Below, piece by piece: positions 8,085 through 16,621 of a stretch of 64,000 bases of DNA. The position numbers and the translations under genes were made by a program. The notes beneath the pieces are model-generated. The model ran no database searches, was not told where the DNA came from, and was given only the letters and a program-made list of their open reading frames with translations. The DNA lies in assembly GCF_001654455.1 (NCBI RefSeq), contig NZ_CP015772.1:4092001-4156000 (forward strand). The letters are read 5' to 3'. The first letter of the stretch is position 1. Every line of letters starts with the position of its first letter. This DNA is from Niabella ginsenosidivorans (GTDB lineage Bacteria > Bacteroidota > Bacteroidia > Chitinophagales > Chitinophagaceae).

Positions 8085-9101
8085 TTATTTTACATTGAAC
8101 GCAAATCCGGCTACGGTTACCTGGCCATCTCCGTTATCAAAGGTTGCAGACACTTTTTCTTCAATGCGTTTTGTTAGTTTTTTAAAAAAAGATTTCTTTT
8201 CTTTTGCGGGGTTTTCATCAGCAACAGCGGCTTTGGCAATAGCAGCAGGCTGCGGCACAATTTGAGGCCGGGGCTCTACGGCTTTTGCTGTTGATACCGG
8301 TTGCTGCGCAGCAACCGGTGCGGCTTCGGGTTCAGGAACAACTGCCGGTTTGCGCGGACCGGCTGGTTTTTCCGAAACTACTGTATTCTGTAAGACGCGG
8401 GGCTGCTCCTTTTCTTTAGTTACCGTGCTGTTTTTCCGAACGGTTTTTGCAGTCATACCCTCCTCAGGTGCCTGCTGCTGTTCCTGCACACCTGATGCCG
8501 GTTTTGCAGGTGCATCATCAATGGTATCTGCTTTTATCACCCCTTCGGTATCTCCTGCAGATGTTACCGGTATTTCCAGGTTACCTTGTGCCAGGTCCCT
8601 GATATGCGGTTGTTTTTGTTGCTCCTGAAATATTCCGTAGCCGACTGCCAGGATCAGCATAGCAGCAACGGCAACCATCTTCCAGTTCTTAAGAGATACC
8701 ACTTTGGTATGTTTGTATAATTGTTCTCTTTTGGGAAAAGCAACGGATGTATCCGGCACTGCAATGGTTTTCCGGAACAGCTCTATTCTCTGCTTTAATT
8801 CCGGCGAGGGGTTTTGCAATTGTTCCCGCACTTCGTTATCCAGCGGTTCTTTATCCAGGAACAGCAAAATAGCTTCATCCGGTACCGCGGGTTTATCAAA
8901 GAACAATTTCGATTTATCGGGGAATTCTACCGCATCATCAGCCGGCAGCTTTGTTTGCAGCAGGCTTTCCAGTATGGATTTCAGATCCGGGTGCCGGGCT
9001 ACAAACAGGTCTACAGCAGCCCGCTCTTCCGCGTTCAGTTCATCATCAACATATAAAAGAAAATAATCTTCATAGTTGGTATGGTCAATTATTCCTTTCA
9101 T
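8085..9101 (-). CDS. Anti-sigma-factor-like membrane protein
   Basis: I prefer ATG at 9101 (MKGIIDHTNYEDYFLLYVDD) over the more distal GTG at 9131. The first 70 residues have the helical shape of zinc-less anti-sigma domains (YVDDELNAEERAAVDLFVARHPDL). One membrane segment follows near residue 140 (MVAVAAMLILAVGYGIF). The remaining 190 residues are Pro/Ala/Val-rich and presumably periplasmic, ending in a short basic stretch. It lies 93 bases downstream of the ECF sigma gene on the same strand, the usual place for the cognate anti-sigma factor, and directly precedes the barrel genes. Confidence 0.75.
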   Translation of the reverse strand: MKGIIDHTNYEDYFLLYVDDELNAEERAAVDLFVARHPDLKSILESLLQTKLPADDAVEFPDKSKLFFDKPAVPDEAILLFLDKEPLDNEVREQLQNPSPELKQRIELFRKTIAVPDTSVAFPKREQLYKHTKVVSLKNWKMVAVAAMLILAVGYGIFQEQQKQPHIRDLAQGNLEIPVTSAGDTEGVIKADTIDDAPAKPASGVQEQQQAPEEGMTAKTVRKNSTVTKEKEQPRVLQNTVVSEKPAGPRKPAVVPEPEAAPVAAQQPVSTAKAVEPRPQIVPQPAAIAKAAVADENPAKEKKSFFKKLTKRIEEKVSATFDNGDGQVTVAGFAFNVK

Positions 9102-9194
9102 TTGTATTTTTTTTAGTTCCGCCCTTGTCACCAGGCCGGTCGTGTTTTAATAATTGTTTAAAACGAAGCTCATTATCTAAAGCCCGTTTCATCA

Positions 9195-9680
9195 TTAAAT
9201 AATATTTTCAATTTTTACCAGGTATTCTTTCAGCTGCAGGCGCGCCCTGTGCAGGTACACTTTTACCTGGCTGGCGGAAAGCCCGGTAATGGTGCCTATT
9301 TCCCCGTAGCTATACCCTTCATAATCTTTCAGCAGCACCAAAGATCTTTTTGTTTCATCCAGCCGCTCCAGTGCCTGGTTCAGCACTTCTTTCAAATGAG
9401 GCACCCTTTGTTCCGCTCCTTTTTCATAGGACGTCATTGATTCTTCATAAACCACTCTTTTATGCCTGCGGATATGATCGATCATTTTGCGATAGGCGAT
9501 CGTAAACAGGAGCGACTTTGCAGTTGCTGCCTGTACTTCGGCCCGCTGCTCCCATAGCGCCTGGAAGGCGGACTGTACCACATCTTCCGCATTAGCAGCA
9601 TGTTTCAGGTTCTTTAAAATAAACCGGTATACATTGTCCGCATATTGATTTACACACTCATTATATTCCTTTTCCGTCAT
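9195..9680 (-). CDS. ECF RNA polymerase sigma factor
   Basis: At 161 residues it has the length of a two-domain ECF sigma factor. Region 2 is seen in YADNVYRFILKNLKHAANAEDVVQSAF and YRKMIDHIRRHK. Region 4 is seen in LDETKRSLVLLKDYEGYSYGEIG followed by the HTH GLSASQVKVYLHRARLQLKEYL. It heads an operon continuing with an anti-sigma protein and two outer-membrane proteins, so it probably controls envelope composition and its own operon. The start ATG at 9680 places region 2 at the usual distance from the N-terminus. Confidence 0.92.
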   Translation of the reverse strand: MTEKEYNECVNQYADNVYRFILKNLKHAANAEDVVQSAFQALWEQRAEVQAATAKSLLFTIAYRKMIDHIRRHKRVVYEESMTSYEKGAEQRVPHLKEVLNQALERLDETKRSLVLLKDYEGYSYGEIGTITGLSASQVKVYLHRARLQLKEYLVKIENII

Positions 9681-9851
9681 AGATCCTGTAGCAGGGTTGT
9701 AGTTATTTGTCTTTTTGAACCGGTCTTATTAGTATTTCGGCTGAAAGGAAAAAATGTTACGTCGGTCTGGATTTTTTTTACAAATACCCGGAGATGTTTC
9801 TTCTTCTTGTATTTAAACCGGGCCCGGAGCTTATATAAGTAGTTGGTTGTC

Positions 9852-9963
9852 ATATGTGAGAGGATTGAGTGGTCAGCTATCAGTGGTCAGTGGTCAGTAT
9901 TGAGCATTCTGAAAGAACCATGAACTATCAGCCATGAACTATGGACTATTGACCATGAACTAT
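9852..9963. repeat. Degenerate tandem word repeat (TCAGTGGTCAG / CCATGAACTAT type)
   Basis: The region begins TGTGAGAGGATTGAGT, continues with short repeats of GGTCAG/ATCAGTGGTCAG, then CAGTATTGAG, and ends with repeats of CCATGAACTAT and GGACTATTGACCAT. It lies in the 293-base gap between the sigma operon and rodA. A second region with the same order of words is at 44041-44215. Confidence 0.65.
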
Positions 9964-9973
9964 AGGCTTTCCC

Positions 9974-11317
9974 CTACCGCAGCACCATCTGCCTATCAGC
10001 ATCAAGCCGTATCAGGATAAACAGCAGTATCGTAAAGGTTAAGAGAGAGGTTCCTCCATAGCTGATGAAGGGTAACGGGATACCGATTACAGGCGCCAGC
10101 CCGATTGTCATAGCTACATTTACTGCCATATGAAAAAAGAAAACAGAAGCTACTCCATAAGCATAGCAGCGACTAAAGGTGCTCCGCTGCCGCTCGGCAA
10201 CCGTAACAATTCTGAACAGCAAAAGCAGGTACAGCCCCAGCAGGGTAACGCTGCCCACAAAACCAAATCCCTCACCTATAGTATCAAAAATGAAATCCGT
10301 TCTTTGCTCGGGCACAAAACCATAACGCGTTTGTGTACCGCTCAGCAATCCTTTACCGGTAAGCCCGCCGCTGCCTATGGCGATCTTTGATTGTTTTACA
10401 TTATAATCGGCAGTATTGCTTTGTTTGCCGGTTTTAGCATCCATTGCTCCCATATTCCCTTTCAGGTATTCCTGCGGGATCTCCCTGCCAATGGTGCTGA
10501 AAATACGTTCTACCTGGTGTTTTTCCAGAACATGAGTAAAGGCAAACGGAACTCCAAAACGCTGAATGCCCACACATACCGCCCAAATGAGTATTATTTT
10601 TACCAGTAAAGACTTGTTCCGTCTTACCTGCCGCCAGCTAAATAAAACAACCAGCCCTGCAATGGCAGTAAGAATCAGCGCCAGCACATTTTTATCCAGT
10701 AATAAGGTGGCAACCACCAACGCGGCAGCGGCAAACCCAATGACAAGGATCACCGGCGGCAGCCCTTCCCGGAACATTACAAGGAAAAATGCAAAAAATA
10801 CCAGGGCCAGCCCTGTTTCATTTTGCATAATCGTAAGCGCTGCCGGAAGCAGCACTATGCCTGTGGCTATAAATTGGGAACGGGTCCTAGAAAAATCCAT
10901 TTCAGGATCAGAAAGGTATTTTGCCAGGGCCAGCGCCACGCTTATCTTACAGAACTCGGCGGGCTGAAACTGGAATCCCCCGATGCGGATGATGGATTCC
11001 GTTCCTTTTACAGAGGAGTGAAAAGGGAACACCAGTAGCAGTAATAAAATACCACCGGCATACCATAAATTGGCCGTGGCAGGAAAGAACTTACTATCTG
11101 TTAAAAGAATAAAAAGCCCCAGGATAAGCGATACCAGCGCAAAATAGAACTGCTTGCTGTAATCCGTCTTAAAACCGATAAAGCTTTGCAAAACCGGGTC
11201 GCCATCTGTATAAGTAACTCCAAAAATGGCCATCAGCCCTATTGACACCAGCAGCAGGTATACAATAACCAGCACATAATCTACCCCCTTTGATATTTCT
11301 GCTTTTTTCTGACTCAT
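9974..11317 (-). CDS. rodA: Rod shape-determining protein RodA
   Basis: The 447-residue SEDS-family membrane protein is the peptidoglycan glycosyltransferase of the elongasome. It has about ten transmembrane segments. Family signatures include FQPAEFCKISVALALAKYL near residues 137-155 and the C-terminal IGIPLPFISYGGTSLLTF. It overlaps the end of mrdA by 4 bases (11314-11317), so the two are translationally coupled, matching the known RodA-PBP2 complex. An N-terminal extension and a long loop (KGNMGAMDAKTGKQ region) make it longer than the Escherichia coli protein, as is common in Bacteroidota. Confidence 0.93.
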   Translation of the reverse strand: MSQKKAEISKGVDYVLVIVYLLLVSIGLMAIFGVTYTDGDPVLQSFIGFKTDYSKQFYFALVSLILGLFILLTDSKFFPATANLWYAGGILLLLLVFPFHSSVKGTESIIRIGGFQFQPAEFCKISVALALAKYLSDPEMDFSRTRSQFIATGIVLLPAALTIMQNETGLALVFFAFFLVMFREGLPPVILVIGFAAAALVVATLLLDKNVLALILTAIAGLVVLFSWRQVRRNKSLLVKIILIWAVCVGIQRFGVPFAFTHVLEKHQVERIFSTIGREIPQEYLKGNMGAMDAKTGKQSNTADYNVKQSKIAIGSGGLTGKGLLSGTQTRYGFVPEQRTDFIFDTIGEGFGFVGSVTLLGLYLLLLFRIVTVAERQRSTFSRCYAYGVASVFFFHMAVNVAMTIGLAPVIGIPLPFISYGGTSLLTFTILLFILIRLDADRQMVLR

Positions 11318-13446
11318 ATTTGCTCATCTGTTGCTGCAACCGGCTTCCTGTGGTGCTTTTTCTCTTCTGTTAAGAAAACGGTAAGCCTGGCCGGTTGCTT
11401 TGCTTTATTATCTTCTTTCTTATTGTTCCTGTTTACAACAGAATCTCTTTTAGGCTCAGCCGGCCGGGTAACTTTACCTTTTAAATATTTACGCAGCCGG
11501 GTACTGTCTTTACGGATCTTTGCCCATTGCTCTGCCCTTATAGAATCGGTCTTATATTGCAGCCGTACAAAATAAGAGGGCATCAGGTCAGTTTTTGAAA
11601 TGCGGTCAAGATCTGCCTTGCTTTTATTGGTCAGGCTATCCAGCAGGTATTTTTCCATCAATATCCGCGCTATAGGGCCCGCCCAGGTAGCGCCAAAGCC
11701 TGCATTTTCCACGGCAACAGCTATGGCTATTTTAGGGTTTTCTTTTGGTGCAAAACAAACAAACATGGAGTTATCCTTCAGCTTTATGCGCCTTCCATCA
11801 AGCACCGTATAGTTTTCAGCAGTACCGGTTTTGGCACAAACATTAATGCCGGGAATCATAGCCACCCTTGCCGTTCCCTGTGTTACCACATCATGCATCC
11901 CGTCAATAATGGCATTGTATGCGGTGTCAGAAATATGTGTCAGCACCTCGTGCTTTGTCCTGTACTTTGCAAGGATCTTTGCATCTGCTGCCGTTTCGCC
12001 CTCAATGCTGTCCACAAAATGCGGTGTATAATAAGAGCCTTTATTGGCTATGATACAGGCAGCATTTGCTAACTGAAGAGGGGTTACCAGCATTTTATCC
12101 TGGCCTATGCCCAGGGTAAGGTTGGTACAGGAGTTCCAGGAGCCCCTGTATTCTTTGTCATAAACGGCTACGGTGGGGATATTGCCTTTATCCTCGCTGG
12201 GCAGGTCAACCCCCAGGCGCACACCCAGGCCCAGCTTGTTCATATATTGCTGCCATTTTTCAAATCCTTTTTTCACATTGCCGATGCTGGGATTATCAAC
12301 CGTTAACCGGTAGGTATTTACAAAAAAGGAGTTGCAGGAATGTGCTATTGCCAGGCGCAGGTTGGCTGCATGGCCGGCCCAGGTTTCCAGGCAGCCCACC
12401 CTTCTTCCGCAGGCATAATAACCTCCCCGGCAGGGATAGCCCGATGCGGGTGTAATAACGCCTTCATCCAGCCCAACCAGCCCTCCTAATGGTTTAAACG
12501 TTGACCCCGGGGGATACATTCCTTTAATGCCCCGGTTCAATAGGGGCGCCCTTACATTCAGTACCATTTTTGCATAGTTGGCATTTTTATCAGGCCCTGT
12601 TAGATCATTAGGGTTAAAAACCGGGCCGGACGCCATAGCAAGGATACCACCCGTTTTGGGATCAATAGCTACCACAGAGCCCACTTTATTGGTCAGCAGC
12701 TTCTCGGCCAGCACCTGAAGATCCACGTCCAGGAAGGTTTTCAGCCCTCTGCCGGCTACCGCAGTCGTATCAAATTCCCCGTTCTCATAATGCCCCACCA
12801 GCCGGTTTTTGTTATCCTTTATCATGTATTGCACACCCCGCTGCCCCATCAGTACTTTTTCATAGCTGTATTCAAGACCGTTCTTACCCACATAATCCCC
12901 CATTTTATAAAAATTACCGGAGCGTTCTATGTCTTTTGCATCCACCTCGCTGATATAGCCCAGGAAATGGGCACCTACATTATACGGATAGGTACGTATG
13001 GGGCGCTGCTGCAGCACAAAACCCGGAAAACGCCAGCTGTTCTCTTCAAAACGGGCCTGCATTTCAGGCGTCAAAAGAGAGTGGAATATAGAAGGGCGTA
13101 CTCTTGAATTTTTTATTATGGCATTAACAATGCGGCTTCTGAATTCCGCGGTATCTATACCTAACAAATTACAGAAAGCAGTAGTGTCAAAATTTCTTTT
13201 CACTTCGGCAGGCGTCACCATCAGGTCAAACATAATGGTATTATTTAATATAGCCCTGCCCTTCCGGTCATAAATAATTCCTCTTTCCGGGTACACAATT
13301 TTCTGGAAGATGGCATTGTTCTTTGCCAGCTCCAGGTATTTATTACTCACCAGCTGCAGGTTGGCTAACTGTGCAACAATAATGATAAATACCGCTAAAA
13401 AAATGATCCGTATTACATAACTCCTGGACTTATTAAATACCGACAT
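11314..13446 (-). CDS. mrdA: Penicillin-binding protein 2 (peptidoglycan transpeptidase)
   Basis: The 710-residue class B PBP has one N-terminal membrane anchor (IIFLAVFIIIVAQLANLQL) and a dimerisation domain. Its transpeptidase domain has the active-site Ser315 in PPGSTFK (Lys318), the SCN triad in AHSCNSFF, and KTG at 539-541 in CAKTGTAEN. It cross-links peptidoglycan during elongation with RodA, whose gene overlaps by 4 bases downstream. A Lys/Arg/Pro-rich C-terminal tail of roughly 70 residues follows the catalytic domain. No mreBCD genes precede it here; the next upstream gene is rnhA, 167 bases away. Confidence 0.94.
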   Translation of the reverse strand: MSVFNKSRSYVIRIIFLAVFIIIVAQLANLQLVSNKYLELAKNNAIFQKIVYPERGIIYDRKGRAILNNTIMFDLMVTPAEVKRNFDTTAFCNLLGIDTAEFRSRIVNAIIKNSRVRPSIFHSLLTPEMQARFEENSWRFPGFVLQQRPIRTYPYNVGAHFLGYISEVDAKDIERSGNFYKMGDYVGKNGLEYSYEKVLMGQRGVQYMIKDNKNRLVGHYENGEFDTTAVAGRGLKTFLDVDLQVLAEKLLTNKVGSVVAIDPKTGGILAMASGPVFNPNDLTGPDKNANYAKMVLNVRAPLLNRGIKGMYPPGSTFKPLGGLVGLDEGVITPASGYPCRGGYYACGRRVGCLETWAGHAANLRLAIAHSCNSFFVNTYRLTVDNPSIGNVKKGFEKWQQYMNKLGLGVRLGVDLPSEDKGNIPTVAVYDKEYRGSWNSCTNLTLGIGQDKMLVTPLQLANAACIIANKGSYYTPHFVDSIEGETAADAKILAKYRTKHEVLTHISDTAYNAIIDGMHDVVTQGTARVAMIPGINVCAKTGTAENYTVLDGRRIKLKDNSMFVCFAPKENPKIAIAVAVENAGFGATWAGPIARILMEKYLLDSLTNKSKADLDRISKTDLMPSYFVRLQYKTDSIRAEQWAKIRKDSTRLRKYLKGKVTRPAEPKRDSVVNRNNKKEDNKAKQPARLTVFLTEEKKHHRKPVAATDEQI

Positions 13447-13613
13447 ATAAAAACGCTAAGGGAACCTGTTTAAGAAAAACCAAAAATAATATAAAAGTTT
13501 AAAGTGGCACAAAGGGCAACTATACTTTATTTAATAAAACTATAAAAAATATCCGCAATACGAACGCTGCAATACGATACCTGCTATAATCAAAAGACTA
13601 GTGTACAATAATT

Positions 13614-14075
13614 TTATCCTTCAAATCCGTTATCCGCTGCCAACATTTTTCCATCCGCAGCAGCCGTGGCCAGTTCATCGCAACGGTTGTTATAAGGGTT
13701 ATCCGCATGGCCCCTAACCCAGATAAAACGGATCTGGAATTTTTTGGCAAGCTGGTAATACTGCATCCAAAGGTCTTTATTTTTTTTACCCCCCTTAAAA
13801 TCGGTGCGCACCCAGTTATTCAGCCAGCCCTTTGTAACAGCATTGACCACATATTGACTATCTGAATAAATAGTAACCGGGAGATCAGTGGTTTTTAGTG
13901 CTTTCAGGCCTTCGATCACTGCCATCAGCTCCATACGGTTATTGGTGGTTTTTTTAAACCCGCCCGATAATTCTTTTACATGTTTCCCATACATCAGTAA
14001 AACACCATACCCTCCAGGGCCGGGATTACCCCTTGATGCTCCGTCTGTATAAATGGTAATACCATTGGTTTGCAT
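13614..14075 (-). CDS. rnhA: Ribonuclease HI
   Basis: The 153-residue enzyme cleaves the RNA strand of RNA:DNA hybrids. All catalytic acids are visible: Asp in IYTDGASRGNPGPGG, Glu in NRMELMAVIEGL, Asp in IYSDSQYVVNAV, and the late Asp in NNRCDELA. The His of VRGHADNPYNN matches the flexible loop His, and WVRGHA is a standard bacterial type I feature. It has the usual length and a complete C-terminus. It is transcribed divergently from the lipoprotein gene at 14281, with 205 bases between. Confidence 0.95.
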   Translation of the reverse strand: MQTNGITIYTDGASRGNPGPGGYGVLLMYGKHVKELSGGFKKTTNNRMELMAVIEGLKALKTTDLPVTIYSDSQYVVNAVTKGWLNNWVRTDFKGGKKNKDLWMQYYQLAKKFQIRFIWVRGHADNPYNNRCDELATAAADGKMLAADNGFEG

Positions 14076-14280
14076 ATAAACAAAGATAACCGTAAAACCA
14101 TTATGGATTTTTTCAACTTCACAGTCTTACAATAATGCTGATACACCACAGCTCCTTCCGGGTTTGGGACACGGTAGCTGTTGTCTGCACCCTAAAATAT
14201 CCATTATGACAAAACCTTTGAAATGTATTATGCCTTGGACTAACCTTTTCTTACCCCTGGTATAAATAAAAAACACGCAT

Positions 14281-15147
14281 ATGAAAAAAAACTTTTTACT
14301 GCTGTTTGCTTACGGTATAGCCGTTTGTACAGCCTGTGAGTCTTCCTCCCAAAAACAGGTATTACAGCCATTAGCTTCTGCAAATACAGAAGCACCGGGC
14401 CCATCTGCCACTGTAACCGGCATACCTTTGCCTGCTGGTTATCGGCGTTATCCGCAAACCGGTAAAAGCTTTGCTGCCTATTTGAGCAATCTGCAGTTGA
14501 AAAAAGACAAAACAGTTTATTTATATAACGGAGTACCAAAGGCAAATCAGCTGGCCCAATACGCCGTTTTGGATATAAGTGTAGGCAATAAAGATTTACA
14601 GCAATGTGCCGATGCGGTAATGCGGTTAAGGGCGGAATACTTATTTGCAGCAAAAAAATATGATGCCATAAAATTCAATGCCGGTGATGGTACCTGGCTT
14701 TCTTATACAGCATGGTTAAACGGCACCAGGTACAGGCTGCACGGCAATAAGCTGGTAGCGATAGGCGCTGCTGCCAAACCGGCCAATAATACACATGAAA
14801 TCCTGCTCAATTACCTGAATGTTGTTTTTGCTTATTGTGGTACCGCCACCTTACCGGCCTCTCTGCAGCCAAAACCATTAGCGGCCATACAACCGGGCGA
14901 CGTATTCTTAAAACCAGGAGCGCCCGGGCATGCCGTAATTGTTATGGACATGGCTACTAATGACAACGGTGAAAAAATTTATATGCTGGCACAAAGCTAT
15001 ATGCCTGCGCAAAATATTCACATTCTGAATAATCCGGCAAAACTGCAATTAAATCCCTGGTATATTTTAAACAGGGATTCCGTTATCCGCACACCGGAAT
15101 GGACTTTTTACAGGAACCAGTTATATGGCTGGAAGCAAGCAGGATGA
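14281..15147 (+). CDS. DUF4846 family lipoprotein
   Basis: The 288-residue protein starts with a lipoprotein signal (MKKNFLLLFAYGIAVCTACES, Cys19). The body matches the DUF4846 family of Bacteroidota. It has LPAGYRRYPQTGKSFAAYLSN near the start, CADAVMRLRAEYLFA in the middle and a C-terminal part with GDVFLKPGAPGHAVIVMD, IYMLAQSYMPAQNIHIL and LNPWYIL. The GHAVIV segment after a conserved Gly-Asp resembles NlpC/P60-like folds, but no catalytic Cys is evident, so an enzymatic role is only a possibility. It stands alone, convergent with the RES toxin gene at 15160. Confidence 0.82.
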   Translation: MKKNFLLLFAYGIAVCTACESSSQKQVLQPLASANTEAPGPSATVTGIPLPAGYRRYPQTGKSFAAYLSNLQLKKDKTVYLYNGVPKANQLAQYAVLDISVGNKDLQQCADAVMRLRAEYLFAAKKYDAIKFNAGDGTWLSYTAWLNGTRYRLHGNKLVAIGAAAKPANNTHEILLNYLNVVFAYCGTATLPASLQPKPLAAIQPGDVFLKPGAPGHAVIVMDMATNDNGEKIYMLAQSYMPAQNIHILNNPAKLQLNPWYILNRDSVIRTPEWTFYRNQLYGWKQAG

Positions 15148-15159
15148 TCAGGCGGCGCC

Positions 15160-15618
15160 TCAGCTTTTTCTTACAAGGCGTTCATCTACGGGTATACGCC
15201 TTGTATAGAGCACACGTACACGTTCAAACTCCGGATGTGCCGGGTTCAACAGGTAATTATGCTCTTCCGGCATTACTACCGAGGGTACTTTAAGAGCAAG
15301 GAATGCTTCTTCCTTTACAAACCGGTCGCCTATTATTTTTAACGGATCCGGGGGAGGATTGGCAGCCCACCCCTTCGGCAGCCGTTCTGCCGCAAGCTCC
15401 TGTATACTGTTTTCCGGCACCTCCAGGCAGACCATGCAAAGGTCTAACTTAATAACCGTGGTAATATGCGCCAGGCTTTCCAGTAAGGCCAAAGAGGGCG
15501 ACATGGCGGTGTATAAAATATAAGTGCCTTTATTATGCCACCGGCCCGGGTAAAGTGCAGCACCCGTGCCGCTAAGGTCATCAATATAATTGCATTTACT
15601 GATGCGGTATACTTTCAT
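15160..15618 (-). CDS. RES-domain toxin of a type II toxin-antitoxin pair
   Basis: The 152-residue protein has the RES fold signature: an N-terminal VYRISKCNY with its Arg, then GAALYPGRWHNKGTYILYTA with the conserved GRWH/Tyr, then SPSLALLESLAH with the Glu and Ser. RES toxins degrade cellular NAD+. The gene begins 20 bases after the Xre-type antitoxin gene on the same strand, the standard antitoxin-first order. The length fits the family and no inactivating change is seen, so the toxin is probably intact. Confidence 0.9.
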   Translation of the reverse strand: MKVYRISKCNYIDDLSGTGAALYPGRWHNKGTYILYTAMSPSLALLESLAHITTVIKLDLCMVCLEVPENSIQELAAERLPKGWAANPPPDPLKIIGDRFVKEEAFLALKVPSVVMPEEHNYLLNPAHPEFERVRVLYTRRIPVDERLVRKS

Positions 15619-15638
15619 GTGTTTCTTAGTATAAACGC

Positions 15639-16148
15639 TTACGCAAAAATACCATGCTCAATACGGCCCAGCTCATCCATCAGCAACCCAATGCCTATAG
15701 AAGTATCTAAAAATTCTTTGGGAGGCTTGGCACCCAATGCATCTACAGGTGTGGCCATCCAGGTTTTAAATTGCTCCAGGTTATCAAAAACTTCGGCGCC
15801 TCTTGTGTACAGCCGGGCCAGTTCTATAACCCGTTCAGACTGCTCCGCATTTAATTTTTGCGCAGGGGTATACCGGCGTAAGGTACGGTCAGAAGTATGC
15901 AGGATACCGGCCAGTTCACTATCAGAAAAACCTATTATATGGGCAAGATGATCCAGTGCTTTTTTGGGTATACCTGCACGGATGTGGGTAATAAAATCCG
16001 TACTGCTTTGCATACCTTCATGTGCAAGCCCCATAAGCGTAAGCGGGCTGTGCAGGCGGTCAAATGCTGTGTTGTAGGCCACAGCAGGTTCTTCTACTAT
16101 ATTTTCAGGGAATTTGGCGGGTTTGTACTTTTTATGTTTCTTTTCCAT
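15639..16148 (-). CDS. Xre/ParS-type antitoxin with DUF2384 toxin-binding domain
   Basis: I choose ATG at 16148 (MEKKHKKYKPAKF) over a TTG at 16166, giving 169 residues. The centre has an Xre-like HTH (LAHIIGFSDSELAGILHTSDRTLRRY). The C-terminus has the DUF2384 domain (LNAEQSERVIELARLYTRGAEVF, then FKTWMATPVDALGAKPPKEFL) that plugs the RES active site. It is first in the operon with the RES toxin. Two identical 12-base repeats and a -7 box directly upstream indicate autorepression. Confidence 0.9.
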   Translation of the reverse strand: MEKKHKKYKPAKFPENIVEEPAVAYNTAFDRLHSPLTLMGLAHEGMQSSTDFITHIRAGIPKKALDHLAHIIGFSDSELAGILHTSDRTLRRYTPAQKLNAEQSERVIELARLYTRGAEVFDNLEQFKTWMATPVDALGAKPPKEFLDTSIGIGLLMDELGRIEHGIFA

Positions 16149-16151
16149 TTT

Positions 16152-16184
16152 GGTTATTTGTCCCAAATTTACGGTTATTTGTCC
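16152..16184 (-). promoter_or_regulatory. Operator of the RES/Xre operon: two direct repeats around a -7 box
   Basis: GGTTATTTGTCC occurs exactly twice, at 16152-16163 and 16173-16184, with a 21-bp period (two helical turns). On the minus strand a TAAATTTG box, matching TAnnTTTG, occupies 16171-16164 between the repeats. The antitoxin start codon is at 16148. Binding of the Xre protein to both repeats would cover the promoter. Confidence 0.7.
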
Positions 16185-16621
16185 GGTTTATTAAATTTAT
16201 TTTTCCACCTTCCCTGCAAACAGCAGCAAAGGGGTTAAATATGCCAGATACTGGGTTCCAGACCCCTCCGCAGGAGTGTGAAACCGGTTTGTACCGGTTA
16301 TCCATTACTTTGTACCTGTATTTTAATAATACGGTGCAGTATGTTATGTATATTAAGAAGTATAACACCCTTATAAAGGGGGTTACAAACCCATAAAAAG
16401 CGGTTCTGCACGGCAAAATATAGGTTCCCAACCTCTCCATAAAGGTAATAGAACCGATCTGTACCTGTTGTAAAAACATACAGACTATTGTTATACGGGT
16501 ATGCACCCGCCTGCAACCTGTATTTAGTGGTTGCAAACGTAGGAACAGGTTATTTTGCACAGTTAAGCGCAAAAAATTGCGGGGCTTGCCACCCCGCAAA
16601 ACGTTACAAGTGCATATCCTT
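16185..16621. other. Intergenic region with diverged direct repeats and a hairpin
   Basis: No supported gene; frames here are open but lack protein-like composition. Two diverged units share the order GGTTCC, CTCC, AACCG, TGTACC: one at 16254-16295, one at 16433-16465. A hairpin at 16363-16385 (TAACACCCTT / AAGGGGGTTA with one mismatch) lies between them. Confidence 0.5.
16577..16599 (-). terminator. Rho-independent terminator
   Basis: TTGCGGGG at 16577-16584 pairs with CCCCGCAA at 16592-16599 around a 7-base loop. On the minus strand the stem is followed by a run of T (complement of 16571-16576). It lies 23 bases past the stop of the gene at 16622. Confidence 0.75.
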
